This document shows positions 1 to 6,375 of a DNA stretch of 7,024 nt, piece after piece. This DNA comes from Lentisphaerota bacterium. Lineage in GTDB: Bacteria; Verrucomicrobiota; Kiritimatiellia; JAAZAB01. A program made the translations under genes and the position numbers. The stretch is taken from positions 1 to 7,024 of the forward strand of contig JACQHI010000461.1 in assembly GCA_016199105.1 (NCBI GenBank), read 5' to 3'. Position 1 is the first letter of the stretch, and every line of letters begins with the position of its first letter. The notes beneath the pieces were generated by a model, which was not told where the DNA came from, did no database searches, and worked only from the letters and a program-made list of their open reading frames with translations.

Positions 1-627
1 ATCGAGGACCATGACCTCATGGATCATCGTCAGTTCCAGGTGCGTGTTGGGATCGTCAAAAGGGATGCGCGCGTTTTCGCAGAGGAAAATCACCAGGAAC
101 GCCGCCGCCACCAACCAGAATTCAGGCGGCATGGCATGGCCGGTCATGAACAGGTCCGAAAGCGAGAACGAGCCGGTCTGGCGGGCCAACGTCGCCAAGC
201 CCAGGAACAGGGCCGGCTCGGCCAGCGCGGAAAATTGAACTTCCCGGCTGGCGCCCATCCCCTCGAAGCTGGACCCGGTATCCAACGCGGCCAGGACCGT
301 AACAAACCGCATGAGCCCCAGCAGCCCGGCGAACAGAACGAGATCGCCAGGAAACGCCAGCACGGCCGGTTTTCCGGCGAACGGAACCACCAACAGGGTC
401 GTCAGCACGGCCGCCAGTCCCACCACGGGACCGGCCCTGAAAATCCAGGTGGTCGTCCGGCTGTAGACCGCCCCCTTCCGGAGCAGCTTGAACAGATCCC
501 GATACAACTGCAGCAGCGGCTGACCGCGACGCCCGGCAAACAACGCCTTCGTGCGGTTGATCACCCCCGCCAGCAATGGAGCCAGCACGAGAGCCAACCC
601 AACGTTCGCCATGCTCTCAACGGTCAT
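1..627 (-). CDS. hyfC: HyfC/HycD-like membrane subunit of an energy-converting hydrogenase-type complex (NuoH family), C-terminus cut off by window edge
   Basis: The frame is open for 209 codons from an ATG at 627 to the window edge; the family is usually a little over 300 residues, so about a third is missing. The encoded membrane protein matches the complex I subunit 1 family (NuoH/HyfC/HycD), which links the soluble catalytic module to the proton-pumping subunits in the inner membrane. Visible family blocks are GRRGQPLLQLYRDLFKLLRK (about residues 32-51), ALDTGSSFEGMGASRE (114-129), the AEP at 136-138 and the acidic loop ARIPFDDPNTHLELT followed by MIHEVMVLD (186-209). These resemble HyfC more than NuoH. 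Hydrophobic segments lie near 6-23, 65-83, 95-115, 133-147 and 168-183. The ATG overlaps the hyfB stop as ATGA, implying translational coupling. An in-frame ATG at 639 would add MAAP and overlap more; neither start has a strong ribosome binding site. Confidence 0.9.
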   Translation of the reverse strand, partial: MTVESMANVGLALVLAPLLAGVINRTKALFAGRRGQPLLQLYRDLFKLLRKGAVYSRTTTWIFRAGPVVGLAAVLTTLLVVPFAGKPAVLAFPGDLVLFAGLLGLMRFVTVLAALDTGSSFEGMGASREVQFSALAEPALFLGLATLARQTGSFSLSDLFMTGHAMPPEFWLVAAAFLVIFLCENARIPFDDPNTHLELTMIHEVMVLD

Positions 628-2594
628 AGGCGCCGCCATTGCCATAACAGCAAAACCAAAAGGGTGACAACGATATACAACACATAAACCTGGATCCGAC
701 CCTCCTGAAAAACACGAAACCTGCCCAGCATCTGCGCCACGAATTCGAACAAGGGGCGATAGACGGTTTCCCGGCTCACGTCCGGCGTTTCCGTATCGAA
801 GCGGGAGGCGCCCGGAAACACGGCGTCCGGCGTCCGGGCGTGTTTTCGAGTCCGTAAAAAAAACAGGAACAGATCGGCGAGGGGCTGGGCAAACGAAGAA
901 GCCGTATATTGCATGCGGGAGGACGGCGCCAGATAGCCGCAACCCCAGGTGTCGGTTTCCGTTCGCGGCCGACGAAAAAGAAGCCATCGTCTCAGTCCGG
1001 CCAGGAGTCCAATCAATCCCAGGAGCGCGGCGGCGCCCATGGTGACGGCGAACAGCGCCGAGGTGGTTTCCACGCCAATGGCGCTGCCCGCGACGGATTT
1101 CACAAGGCCCGACAAGCCGCTAACCACGGCCCAGCCGAACACGCCGATTCCCACGCAGGCCGCGGCCAGGACCAGCATGGGCAGGCGCATCCAGACGTTG
1201 CTTTCATGGACGGCGCGGAGTTCAACGGCGCGGCTCTCGCCCAGGAACACCACGCCAAACGCCTTCGTGAAACAGGCGGCAGCCAGGCCGCCGATCAAGG
1301 CCAATGAAGCCATCACCCCGGCCAACGCCGCGGCGGGTCCCGCCGACAAGGCTGCGATACCGTTGAGAGCGCCCAGCATGACGAGAAATTCGCTGACGAA
1401 CCCGTTGAGCGGAGGCAGGCCGCAAATGGCGGCAGCGCCCACCAGAAAAACGAGCCCCGTGTCCGGCATCTTTTTCAGCAGGCCGCCCAGACGATCGATT
1501 TCACGCGTACCCGTGGCGTGCAGAACGGAACCCGCCCCCAGAAAGAGAAGCCCCTTGAACAGGGCATGATTGAGCACATGGAGAAGACCCCCGGCGAATC
1601 CGAGCGCCGCCACGGCCGGCGCACCGAGGCTGAGCCCCACAAGACCCGTGCCCAACCCCAGCATAATGATCCCGATGTTTTCCACGCTATGATAGGCCAA
1701 CAGACGTTTGAGATCGTGCTGAGCCAGGGCGAAAAGCACGCCCAAGACTCCGGACACCGCGCCCACCGCCAGGAGCGTCAGGCCCCACCAGAGAGGCGGC
1801 GCCCCCAGCGCCGGAAGAATCCGGAGGAACCCGTAAATACCGGTTTTGATCATGACACCGGACATGAGCGCCGAAACGGGACTGGGCGCCGCGGGGTGCG
1901 CCTCGGGAAGCCAGACATGCAACGGCATGATGCCCGCCTTGGTTCCAAAGCCGATCAGCGCCAGCACGAAACAGAGATTGGCCATGCCGGGCGACAGCGC
2001 GCGGCCCACGGCGCCCAACTCCTGGGAGCCATCCGGGCCCCCGAGAATCAGGAACAGCGGCAACAGGAACGCCGTGCCAAGATGCGCGGCCACCAGATAA
2101 GTCCACGATGCCCGGCGAACTTCATCCCGCTCATAGTCGAAAGCGACCAGAAAAAACGACGATAGCGCCATGATTTCCCAGGCCACCAGGAACAGCAGCG
2201 CGTTTCGCACGAGGCAGACCAGCATCATGCCGGCCACCAGGATATTAAAGCAAAACCACACGCCGCCCGCCGGCCGCCCGCCGGCCGCGGGCCGGAAATA
2301 GCCAATGCCATACACCGCCACCAGCGCGGACAAGCCCAGAATCAGGATCAGGAAAAAAGCCGACAACGCATCGAGTCCGACCGAAAACGTTCCGAGCGGC
2401 ATGGACCACGCCGCCTGCAGCCATACGGGCGCGTCTCCCAACAGAACGCCGAACGAAACGCGCCAGCTCAGCAGGGCCGCCAACACCGGCCCCAACCCGC
2501 CCAGACACGCGGATAATCCCGGCCGGCGCTGAAGAACAAAAGCCGCGCTCCCGAAAAACACCAGGACCGCCACGGCTGAAAGGATCGGGATCAC
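624..2594 (-). CDS. hyfB: HyfB-like proton-translocating antiporter subunit (NuoL/NuoM/Mrp family)
   Basis: This 656-residue, very hydrophobic protein belongs to the proton-conducting transporter family (complex I NuoL/M/N and Mrp antiporters) and matches hydrogenase-4 component B in length and ends. Key ion-path residues are present: Glu140 in VAWEIMALSSF (the TM5 glutamate of NuoL/M), Lys219 in GFGTKAGIMPLHVWLPEAHP, Lys250 in MIKTGIYG and Lys347 in NHALFKGLLF. The C-terminal GCGY...RMQYTASSFAQPL block (near 550-573) is typical of HyfB and absent from ordinary NuoL. In such complexes the subunit couples electron transfer to proton or sodium pumping across the inner membrane. The start is GTG, overlapping the upstream regulator's stop as GTGA, with a modest AAGGCCGGGA ribosome site. 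Its own stop overlaps hyfC. A short PAAGG/RPAGG duplication sits in the loop at residues 102-111. With the catalytic subunits outside the window, the complex could be a group 4 hydrogenase, a formate-linked complex or another relative. Confidence 0.93.
   Translation of the reverse strand: MIPILSAVAVLVFFGSAAFVLQRRPGLSACLGGLGPVLAALLSWRVSFGVLLGDAPVWLQAAWSMPLGTFSVGLDALSAFFLILILGLSALVAVYGIGYFRPAAGGRPAGGVWFCFNILVAGMMLVCLVRNALLFLVAWEIMALSSFFLVAFDYERDEVRRASWTYLVAAHLGTAFLLPLFLILGGPDGSQELGAVGRALSPGMANLCFVLALIGFGTKAGIMPLHVWLPEAHPAAPSPVSALMSGVMIKTGIYGFLRILPALGAPPLWWGLTLLAVGAVSGVLGVLFALAQHDLKRLLAYHSVENIGIIMLGLGTGLVGLSLGAPAVAALGFAGGLLHVLNHALFKGLLFLGAGSVLHATGTREIDRLGGLLKKMPDTGLVFLVGAAAICGLPPLNGFVSEFLVMLGALNGIAALSAGPAAALAGVMASLALIGGLAAACFTKAFGVVFLGESRAVELRAVHESNVWMRLPMLVLAAACVGIGVFGWAVVSGLSGLVKSVAGSAIGVETTSALFAVTMGAAALLGLIGLLAGLRRWLLFRRPRTETDTWGCGYLAPSSRMQYTASSFAQPLADLFLFFLRTRKHARTPDAVFPGASRFDTETPDVSRETVYRPLFEFVAQMLGRFRVFQEGRIQVYVLYIVVTLLVLLLWQWRRL
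2262..2288. repeat. 11-bp tandem repeat inside hyfB
   Basis: The unit CGCCCGCCGGC occurs twice in perfect tandem (2264-2274 and 2275-2285), with partial matches on both sides giving about 2.5 copies over 27 bases, all G or C. It encodes the glycine/alanine/proline-rich loop near hyfB residues 102-111. Because 11 is not a multiple of three, gain or loss of one unit would shift the reading frame. Confidence 0.8.
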
Positions 2595-3298
2595 TGTCCC
2601 GGCCTTGCGGTATTGGGGGCGGAGTTTCGGACGGCGTGTTGAATCCGGCGCGCCTCCGCCAGAATGAACTCCGGCGGGGCTTGACGATCCAATGCCGCCC
2701 GGAATGCGGGATCATGAAGCATGAACGCCAGCCGCGACAACACATGCAAATGCGTCCGGATGGTCGGACTGATCAATGTAAACAGGATCGACACGGCCTT
2801 GCCGTCCAGGGCGCCGAAATCCACCGGGACCTTGAGAAACAGCAACGCCACGGTCGGATGACTCACATTCAGAACGATCGGCGTCCGGGGATGCGGGATC
2901 GCCACCCCTTCGCCAATGGCGGTGGTCCCCAGCGCTTCCCGCGCCAACAGAACCTGCAGAATAAACGAACGGTCCACATCCGGAGGCAGGCGGAGATGCT
3001 CCACCACCGTTGTCAGCACCGCGGTCTTGTCCGGGCCGGAAATGCCGTAATAAATGCCCCCCGCCTCCAGCGCTTCCGCCACCCCCGGCAACGGCAAAGA
3101 AGAGTCCGATTCCTCCCGAAGCAGATCGGGAGAAAACCGTATGCCGTGGCTCGTGGCCCACTCCAGCAGTTCCTCGCGATTCAGGCGATACCGCTTGCCC
3201 ACCCGGTTGGCGGGCAATCCCTCATGCTCGATCCGGCGATAGACTGTTTCCTCATCTACCTCTAAAAGGCGGGCCGCATCCTTCACCGATAAATCCAT
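2591..3298 (-). CDS. Excisionase/MerR-type HTH domain fused to a PTS EIIA (fructose/Ntr type) domain; likely phosphorylation-responsive regulator
   Basis: The 235-residue protein has two parts. Residues 1-50 form an excisionase-family winged helix (HTH_17 type): DAARLLEVDEETVYRRIEHE is followed by the wing GKRYRLNREELLEW. Residues about 65-225 form a PTS EIIA domain of the fructose/mannitol/PtsN class. The phospho-acceptor is His136 in GVAIPHPRTP, and a second histidine at 183 or 185 in RTHLHVLSRLAFML probably matches the family's other active-site histidine. No EIIB or EIIC domain is present and the protein is soluble, so a sensory role is more likely than sugar transport: EIIA phosphorylation may alter DNA binding. 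The ATG has a GGAG seven bases upstream. It is the first gene of the operon and its stop overlaps hyfB as GTGA, suggesting it controls the Hyf-like complex or itself. The DNA target and PTS partner are inferred, not seen. It could instead act by protein-protein contact, as EIIA-Ntr does. Confidence 0.9.
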   Translation of the reverse strand: MDLSVKDAARLLEVDEETVYRRIEHEGLPANRVGKRYRLNREELLEWATSHGIRFSPDLLREESDSSLPLPGVAEALEAGGIYYGISGPDKTAVLTTVVEHLRLPPDVDRSFILQVLLAREALGTTAIGEGVAIPHPRTPIVLNVSHPTVALLFLKVPVDFGALDGKAVSILFTLISPTIRTHLHVLSRLAFMLHDPAFRAALDRQAPPEFILAEARRIQHAVRNSAPNTARPGQ

Positions 3299-3305
3299 TG
3301 AACAA

Positions 3306-3309
3306 CTCC
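3306..3309 (-). promoter_or_regulatory. Ribosome binding site of the HTH-EIIA gene
   Basis: GGAG on the minus strand lies seven bases upstream of the ATG at 3298, good spacing that supports this start. Confidence 0.7.
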
Positions 3310-3312
3310 AAT

Positions 3313-3326
3313 CGGCTTCAAAGCCG
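3313..3326. promoter_or_regulatory. Perfect palindrome CGGCTT-N2-AAGCCG in the leader of the HTH-EIIA/hyf operon
   Basis: A perfect 6+6 inverted repeat with a 2-base centre lies between the predicted promoter and the ribosome site, 15 bases upstream of the start codon. A two-base loop is too tight for a full RNA hairpin, and no T run follows it on either strand in the direction needed for a terminator. An operator for a dimeric regulator is the better reading. The adjacent HTH-EIIA protein is an obvious candidate binder, but that is inference. Confidence 0.5.
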
Positions 3327-3339
3327 GAAAAAAAGCGAC

Positions 3340-3366
3340 ACTGTAGTTTTCACCCCCCCCTGTCAA
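3340..3366 (-). promoter_or_regulatory. Candidate sigma70-type promoter of the HTH-EIIA/hyf operon
   Basis: On the minus strand a perfect TTGACA (3366-3361) is followed after 15 bases by TACAGT (3345-3340), which matches TATAAT at four of six positions. The spacer is two bases shorter than the 17-base optimum and contains eight consecutive G. Initiation would fall near 3333, giving a leader of about 35 bases. The consensus -35 box is the main support; the -10 box is weak. Confidence 0.5.
3353..3360. repeat. Homopolymer of eight G (minus strand) in the promoter spacer
   Basis: Eight consecutive C on the plus strand lie between the candidate -35 and -10 boxes. Such tracts can change length by slippage, and here a change would alter the promoter spacing. 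Variability itself is not shown by one sequence. Confidence 0.6.
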
Positions 3367-3377
3367 GAGGATTGACA
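3361..3377. promoter_or_regulatory. Dyad TGTCAA-N5-TTGACA overlapping the -35 box
   Basis: A perfect 6+6 inverted repeat with a 5-base centre (GAGGA) puts a TTGACA on each strand. One arm is the candidate -35 box of the hyf operon. The dyad could be an operator that competes with RNA polymerase. The plus-strand TTGACA has no plausible gene to serve, so a divergent promoter is less likely. Confidence 0.5.
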
Positions 3378-3477
3378 GAAAGGAAACGGGGAGCGCCACA
3401 GCGGGAATCCCTGAAGGTGTCGATCAAGCTTTGCTCACATACAGCGTCTGAGCGTCTATACCGCACAGCCAAATGCA

Positions 3478-4293
3478 TCATCCCTTCACCGCGCCGGCGA
3501 GATAGCCGGACCGAAGATATTTTTGCAGCGCGTAGGTCACAACGACCACAGGAAGGGCGACAATCAGCGAGTACGTTGCCGTTTCGAATATGTTTCCCCG
3601 GTTCATGTAATAATAGACCTTCAGGGGAAGCGTGGGCTCCGACAGGCAAAGATACAGCGCATAGGTGAATTCATCCCATGACATAAGAAACGAAAATATG
3701 GCGGCAACGGCAATGCCTTGCAGAGCCAGGGGCAAAACAATGTGCCGCAGCGCAGCCAGTTTTCCCGCGCCGTCCACGCGGGCGGCTTCTTCAAGATCCT
3801 TCGGGATCGTTTCAAACGTGTTTAACAGTATCCAGCAGGTGACGGGAAGAACGCGTATCAGATGGGCAAGAACGAGGCCGGGCACGGTGTCCAGAAGATT
3901 CCACCGGATAAACGCGACGGACACGGGCAGCGCGATGCCGACCTCGGGAAACATGCGCGTTACAAAGATCAACAGGAGAAACCCGTATTGAACGTTCTTC
4001 GGGAACCGCGAGATGGCATACGCGGCCGGCACGGAAAGCAACAGCGCGCCCAGCGCCGTCAAAACCGCAACGGACAGGCTTTTTTCGAACGGTGCGACCA
4101 GATACCCCGACGAAAGGACATTGCGAAAGTGTTCCAGGGTAAAACTATGCAGAAGAAGACCGGGGCGCTCACGCATAATATCGGAGGGGTCCCCCGTGGC
4201 TATCTTCACCATGAGATAAACGGGAAAGAGCGTATAAACGGCGAGCGCAAGCAGCGTGAACGCAAACGCCACGGATGTCAGCGGTCTTTTCAT
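3478..4293 (-). CDS. Carbohydrate ABC transporter permease, MalG/UgpE type
   Basis: This 271-residue inner-membrane protein is the second permease of a type I sugar importer. Hydrophobic segments near 7-29, 71-95, 104-125, 136-158, 190-212 and 240-258 give the usual six helices. The cytoplasmic EAA loop that docks on the ATPase is intact: E169-A-A-R-V-D174-G-A, then HIVLPLALQGIA with Pro188. The end, YLAGAVKG, is the typical MalG-family C-terminus. The ATG overlaps the stop of the preceding permease as ATGA, with GGGAGGT directly upstream as ribosome site. It is the last gene of the operon. The substrate cannot be read from the sequence; length and motifs are normal for the family. Confidence 0.95.
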   Translation of the reverse strand: MKRPLTSVAFAFTLLALAVYTLFPVYLMVKIATGDPSDIMRERPGLLLHSFTLEHFRNVLSSGYLVAPFEKSLSVAVLTALGALLLSVPAAYAISRFPKNVQYGFLLLIFVTRMFPEVGIALPVSVAFIRWNLLDTVPGLVLAHLIRVLPVTCWILLNTFETIPKDLEEAARVDGAGKLAALRHIVLPLALQGIAVAAIFSFLMSWDEFTYALYLCLSEPTLPLKVYYYMNRGNIFETATYSLIVALPVVVVTYALQKYLRSGYLAGAVKG

Positions 4294-5144
4294 TTACCTC
4301 CCAGAACCTTCCGGGTTGTTGTTTTAACGACCAAGACGACGCACAGCAAAATGATGGCAAACAAAATGCTTGCCGCCGCCGCCGCCGTATTCGGGTTGTT
4401 GTAGTCCATATATTCGAAATAGGCGTATGTGGACAGCACGGGAGATCCGCGCCCCGCAAGGGCAAGCGGCAATTCAAAAAGCCGGAAAGCATCTATGCCT
4501 CTGACCACCAGCGCCATCACAATAAAGGGCTTAAGCAGTGGAATCGTGATGTGCCGCAGAGTCCCAAGGGCGGAAGCGCCGTCCACCCTTGCGGCTTCGT
4601 AAAGCTCGCCCGGAATACTTTCAAGCCCGGCCAGCAAAATCAGCATCACCAGCGGCGTCACCTTCCACATATCCGATACGACGACGGCAAAAAGCGTTTT
4701 CATGCCGCCATCCCCCCAGTCCACCGCTACACGAATAAGCTGCGCCCGATACAAGAATTCGTTAAGGTACCCCTGCGTGTCAAACACGCTGCGCATGGTC
4801 GCCGCCGAAACAATGGTGGGAATGCCAAGCGGCAAAAGAACCAACGCGCGCACGAACCCTTTAAGCTTGAATTTCTTCGTCAGAAGAAACGCGAGAAAGA
4901 ACCCCGCAACAAGCTCCAGGAACAAGCCCACGCCGGTGATGATAAGCGTGTTCAATAAAGCCGAACGAAACTGAAAATGCGACACAATATATCGGTAGTT
5001 TTCCCAGGACGGAAAAGCGCCCGAGAATTTACCCGCAAAGCCAAGCCAGACGCCGCACAGAACAGGGACAAACGTGAAAACAAGAATATAGGCGATCAGC
5101 GGCGCCACCGACAGGTACAGGCAGGCCCTATCGCGAATATTCAC
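4290..5144 (-). CDS. Carbohydrate ABC transporter permease, MalF/UgpA type
   Basis: Starting at GTG 5144 this is a 284-residue inner-membrane permease, partner of the MalG-type protein encoded just downstream. Its EAA loop is E183-A-A-R-V-D188-G-A, followed by HITIPLLKPF with Pro202. Helices lie near 9-33, 62-88, 97-118, 150-175, 203-222 and 255-274. A run of alanines near 254-258 is encoded by five tandem GCC triplets (plus strand 4372-4386). I chose the GTG because GGAGGGG lies seven bases before it. The longer ATG at 5168 would add MRKWRGLS, has no ribosome site and overlaps the binding-protein gene by 41 bases. With the GTG the overlap is 17 bases, still consistent with coupled translation. 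UgpA-like proteins form the heterodimeric channel through which the binding protein delivers sugar. Confidence 0.93.
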   Translation of the reverse strand: MNIRDRACLYLSVAPLIAYILVFTFVPVLCGVWLGFAGKFSGAFPSWENYRYIVSHFQFRSALLNTLIITGVGLFLELVAGFFLAFLLTKKFKLKGFVRALVLLPLGIPTIVSAATMRSVFDTQGYLNEFLYRAQLIRVAVDWGDGGMKTLFAVVVSDMWKVTPLVMLILLAGLESIPGELYEAARVDGASALGTLRHITIPLLKPFIVMALVVRGIDAFRLFELPLALAGRGSPVLSTYAYFEYMDYNNPNTAAAAASILFAIILLCVVLVVKTTTRKVLGGK

Positions 5145-6348
5145 GCTTAATCCCCTCCATTTCCTCATGGTAGGCGTTCAGGATTTCCCCCACATCGCCT
5201 TGCTGAACAACGATTCTCAGAAACGCCTCGTTTAACAGCTTGTCGAACTCATCCCAGTAAGGGACGTTGGGCCTGTAGACTCCATGCTCCAGCGCTTCTT
5301 TGACCGAACGGTAATGAGGCTTGAGCCAGTCCGCCATGTTGCCGTATGCGTCATCGCGAATGGAAGGCCAGCCGAGGCGCGCGGCGAGTTTTTCCTGGAC
5401 TTCTTTTGACTGGAAATATCGGATGAACGCAAGCGCCAGCGTCTTGTCCTGGGCACCTTTGGGGATGCCGAACACCTCGCCGCCAATCACATGCGCCTCC
5501 CGGACAGGGCCCCGCCAGCCGCGATAGGTCTTTATTTCCTTTTTGCCGTAATCCCTCATCACAATCCGCACGCCGAAGGGCCAGTTCTGGGCGAGATAGA
5601 ACGACTCATTGGCGAGATACGTGTTGGTGGTGTCCCATTTGGCTTTTTTCGAATCCGGCGACAAATAGGGGTAAAGCGTTTTCAGGAATGCAAACGCCTT
5701 TCCGCACCCGGTATCGTTCAACAACAGCGGATCCCCGCCCGCCGACACGATAAACTCATAGAGCTGAGCCGTGGTGGGGCCGTCGCCCCAGGCCTGAAAG
5801 CCGACTTTCCCCATTCCTTTTTTCTCTTTAAGGACACGCGCCACATGCAGCAACTCATCCCATGTTTGCGGAGGCTCAAGGCCCGCCTCTTCCAGGCGCT
5901 TCTCGTTGTAATAGGCAATTTGCACATTGGGGCGATAGGGCATGAAAAACAATTTGCCGTTAAACCTGCCCACTTCGCGCATGGCGGGCAATACCTCCGC
6001 CGGGACAACACTCTCATACGCCGACAGATCCTCGACAAGATCTTTGTTCACAAGGACTGCAAGCCGCATGTTGTCCTGCGAAAACACGTCCACCGTCACA
6101 TTGCCGGCCCGCACCATGGCTTCAAGCTTCTTGGAGAAATCGCCCGCTTCCACCTGAAAGTGCCGCACACGACACTGATATTGTTTTTCAAATTCCGGAA
6201 AGATATTCTCCCGCATCACCTTCCATTCTTCCTCCGCAAGCCCCATGACAACCGAAAGCGTTTTCGCATTATCCGCCTTTTTTGCGCACCCCGCCGGAAA
6301 GACCAGGAACACCATCGAAGCCAAAAGAAATAGGCGCTGGATTGTCAT
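5128..6348 (-). CDS. Extracellular solute-binding lipoprotein of the sugar ABC importer (family 1, MalE/UgpB-like)
   Basis: The 406-residue protein begins with a basic and hydrophobic signal segment (residues 1-20) ending in FPAGC, so Cys21 is probably lipidated; Pro at -3 is not the usual Leu. The mature part has the family 1 binding-protein layout: KTLSVVMG near the start, DVFSQDN around residue 90, FMPYRPNVQIAYYNEKRLEEAG, PQTWDELL, then EVFGIPKGAQDKTLALAFIRYF in the C-terminal lobe. It captures a sugar or polyol in the periplasm and hands it to the two permeases encoded next. The sequence does not reveal the ligand. The ATG is preceded by the purine-rich AGGAGAGAGGG. It starts 27 bases after the ATPase stop and its 3' end overlaps the first permease gene. 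Confidence 0.94.
   Translation of the reverse strand: MTIQRLFLLASMVFLVFPAGCAKKADNAKTLSVVMGLAEEEWKVMRENIFPEFEKQYQCRVRHFQVEAGDFSKKLEAMVRAGNVTVDVFSQDNMRLAVLVNKDLVEDLSAYESVVPAEVLPAMREVGRFNGKLFFMPYRPNVQIAYYNEKRLEEAGLEPPQTWDELLHVARVLKEKKGMGKVGFQAWGDGPTTAQLYEFIVSAGGDPLLLNDTGCGKAFAFLKTLYPYLSPDSKKAKWDTTNTYLANESFYLAQNWPFGVRIVMRDYGKKEIKTYRGWRGPVREAHVIGGEVFGIPKGAQDKTLALAFIRYFQSKEVQEKLAARLGWPSIRDDAYGNMADWLKPHYRSVKEALEHGVYRPNVPYWDEFDKLLNEAFLRIVVQQGDVGEILNAYHEEMEGIKREYSR
5152..5158 (-). promoter_or_regulatory. Strong ribosome binding site deciding the MalF-type permease start
   Basis: GGAGGGG on the minus strand stands seven bases upstream of the GTG at 5144, inside the end of the binding-protein gene. It favours that GTG over the ATG at 5168. 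Confidence 0.75.
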
Positions 6349-6375
6349 TGTTCCCTCTCTCCTGGTGCGTTGAGT

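Larger units (their letters stand above)
3299..3477. other. Intergenic region between the sugar ABC operon and the HTH-EIIA/hyf operon
   Basis: This 179-base gap is the only sizeable non-coding stretch. Its left part carries the promoter, dyad, G8 tract and palindrome listed separately. Its right part (about 3380-3477) shows a short direct repeat AGCGTCT at 3443-3449 and 3451-3457, and no hairpin plus T run that would end the ABC operon. Read-through into the next operon is therefore possible. Confidence 0.6.

Noticed and set aside
19..687. 222-codon plus-strand open frame rich in Q, R, H and G
   Set aside because: It is the antisense shadow of hyfC, whose minus-strand frame has clear family motifs; the plus-strand protein has a biased, unstructured composition.
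1518..2165. 215-codon plus-strand open frame
   Set aside because: It lies wholly opposite hyfB, is polar and repetitive in composition, and matches no family I recognise; a GC-rich shadow frame.
3313..3334. Palindrome followed by seven A on the plus strand as an intrinsic terminator
   Set aside because: A plus-strand terminator needs T, not A, after the hairpin, and on the minus strand the T run precedes the palindrome.
3380..3420. Possible terminator hairpin GGGA...TCCC downstream of the MalG-type gene
   Set aside because: The stem is about four base pairs with a long loop and no T run follows on the minus strand.
3443..3457. Direct repeat AGCGTCT-G-AGCGTCT as a CRISPR or attachment remnant
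   Set aside because: Only two 7-base copies one base apart; no array, integrase or tRNA is nearby.
3350..3668. Small open frames on both strands spanning the intergenic gap (about 98-99 codons)
   Set aside because: Both extend into the MalG-type permease gene in the wrong frame and lack ribosome sites and recognisable features.
5491..6333. 280-codon plus-strand open frame opposite the binding-protein gene
   Set aside because: Long, but it mirrors a well-supported lipoprotein gene, and its sequence shows no domain, signal or ribosome site.
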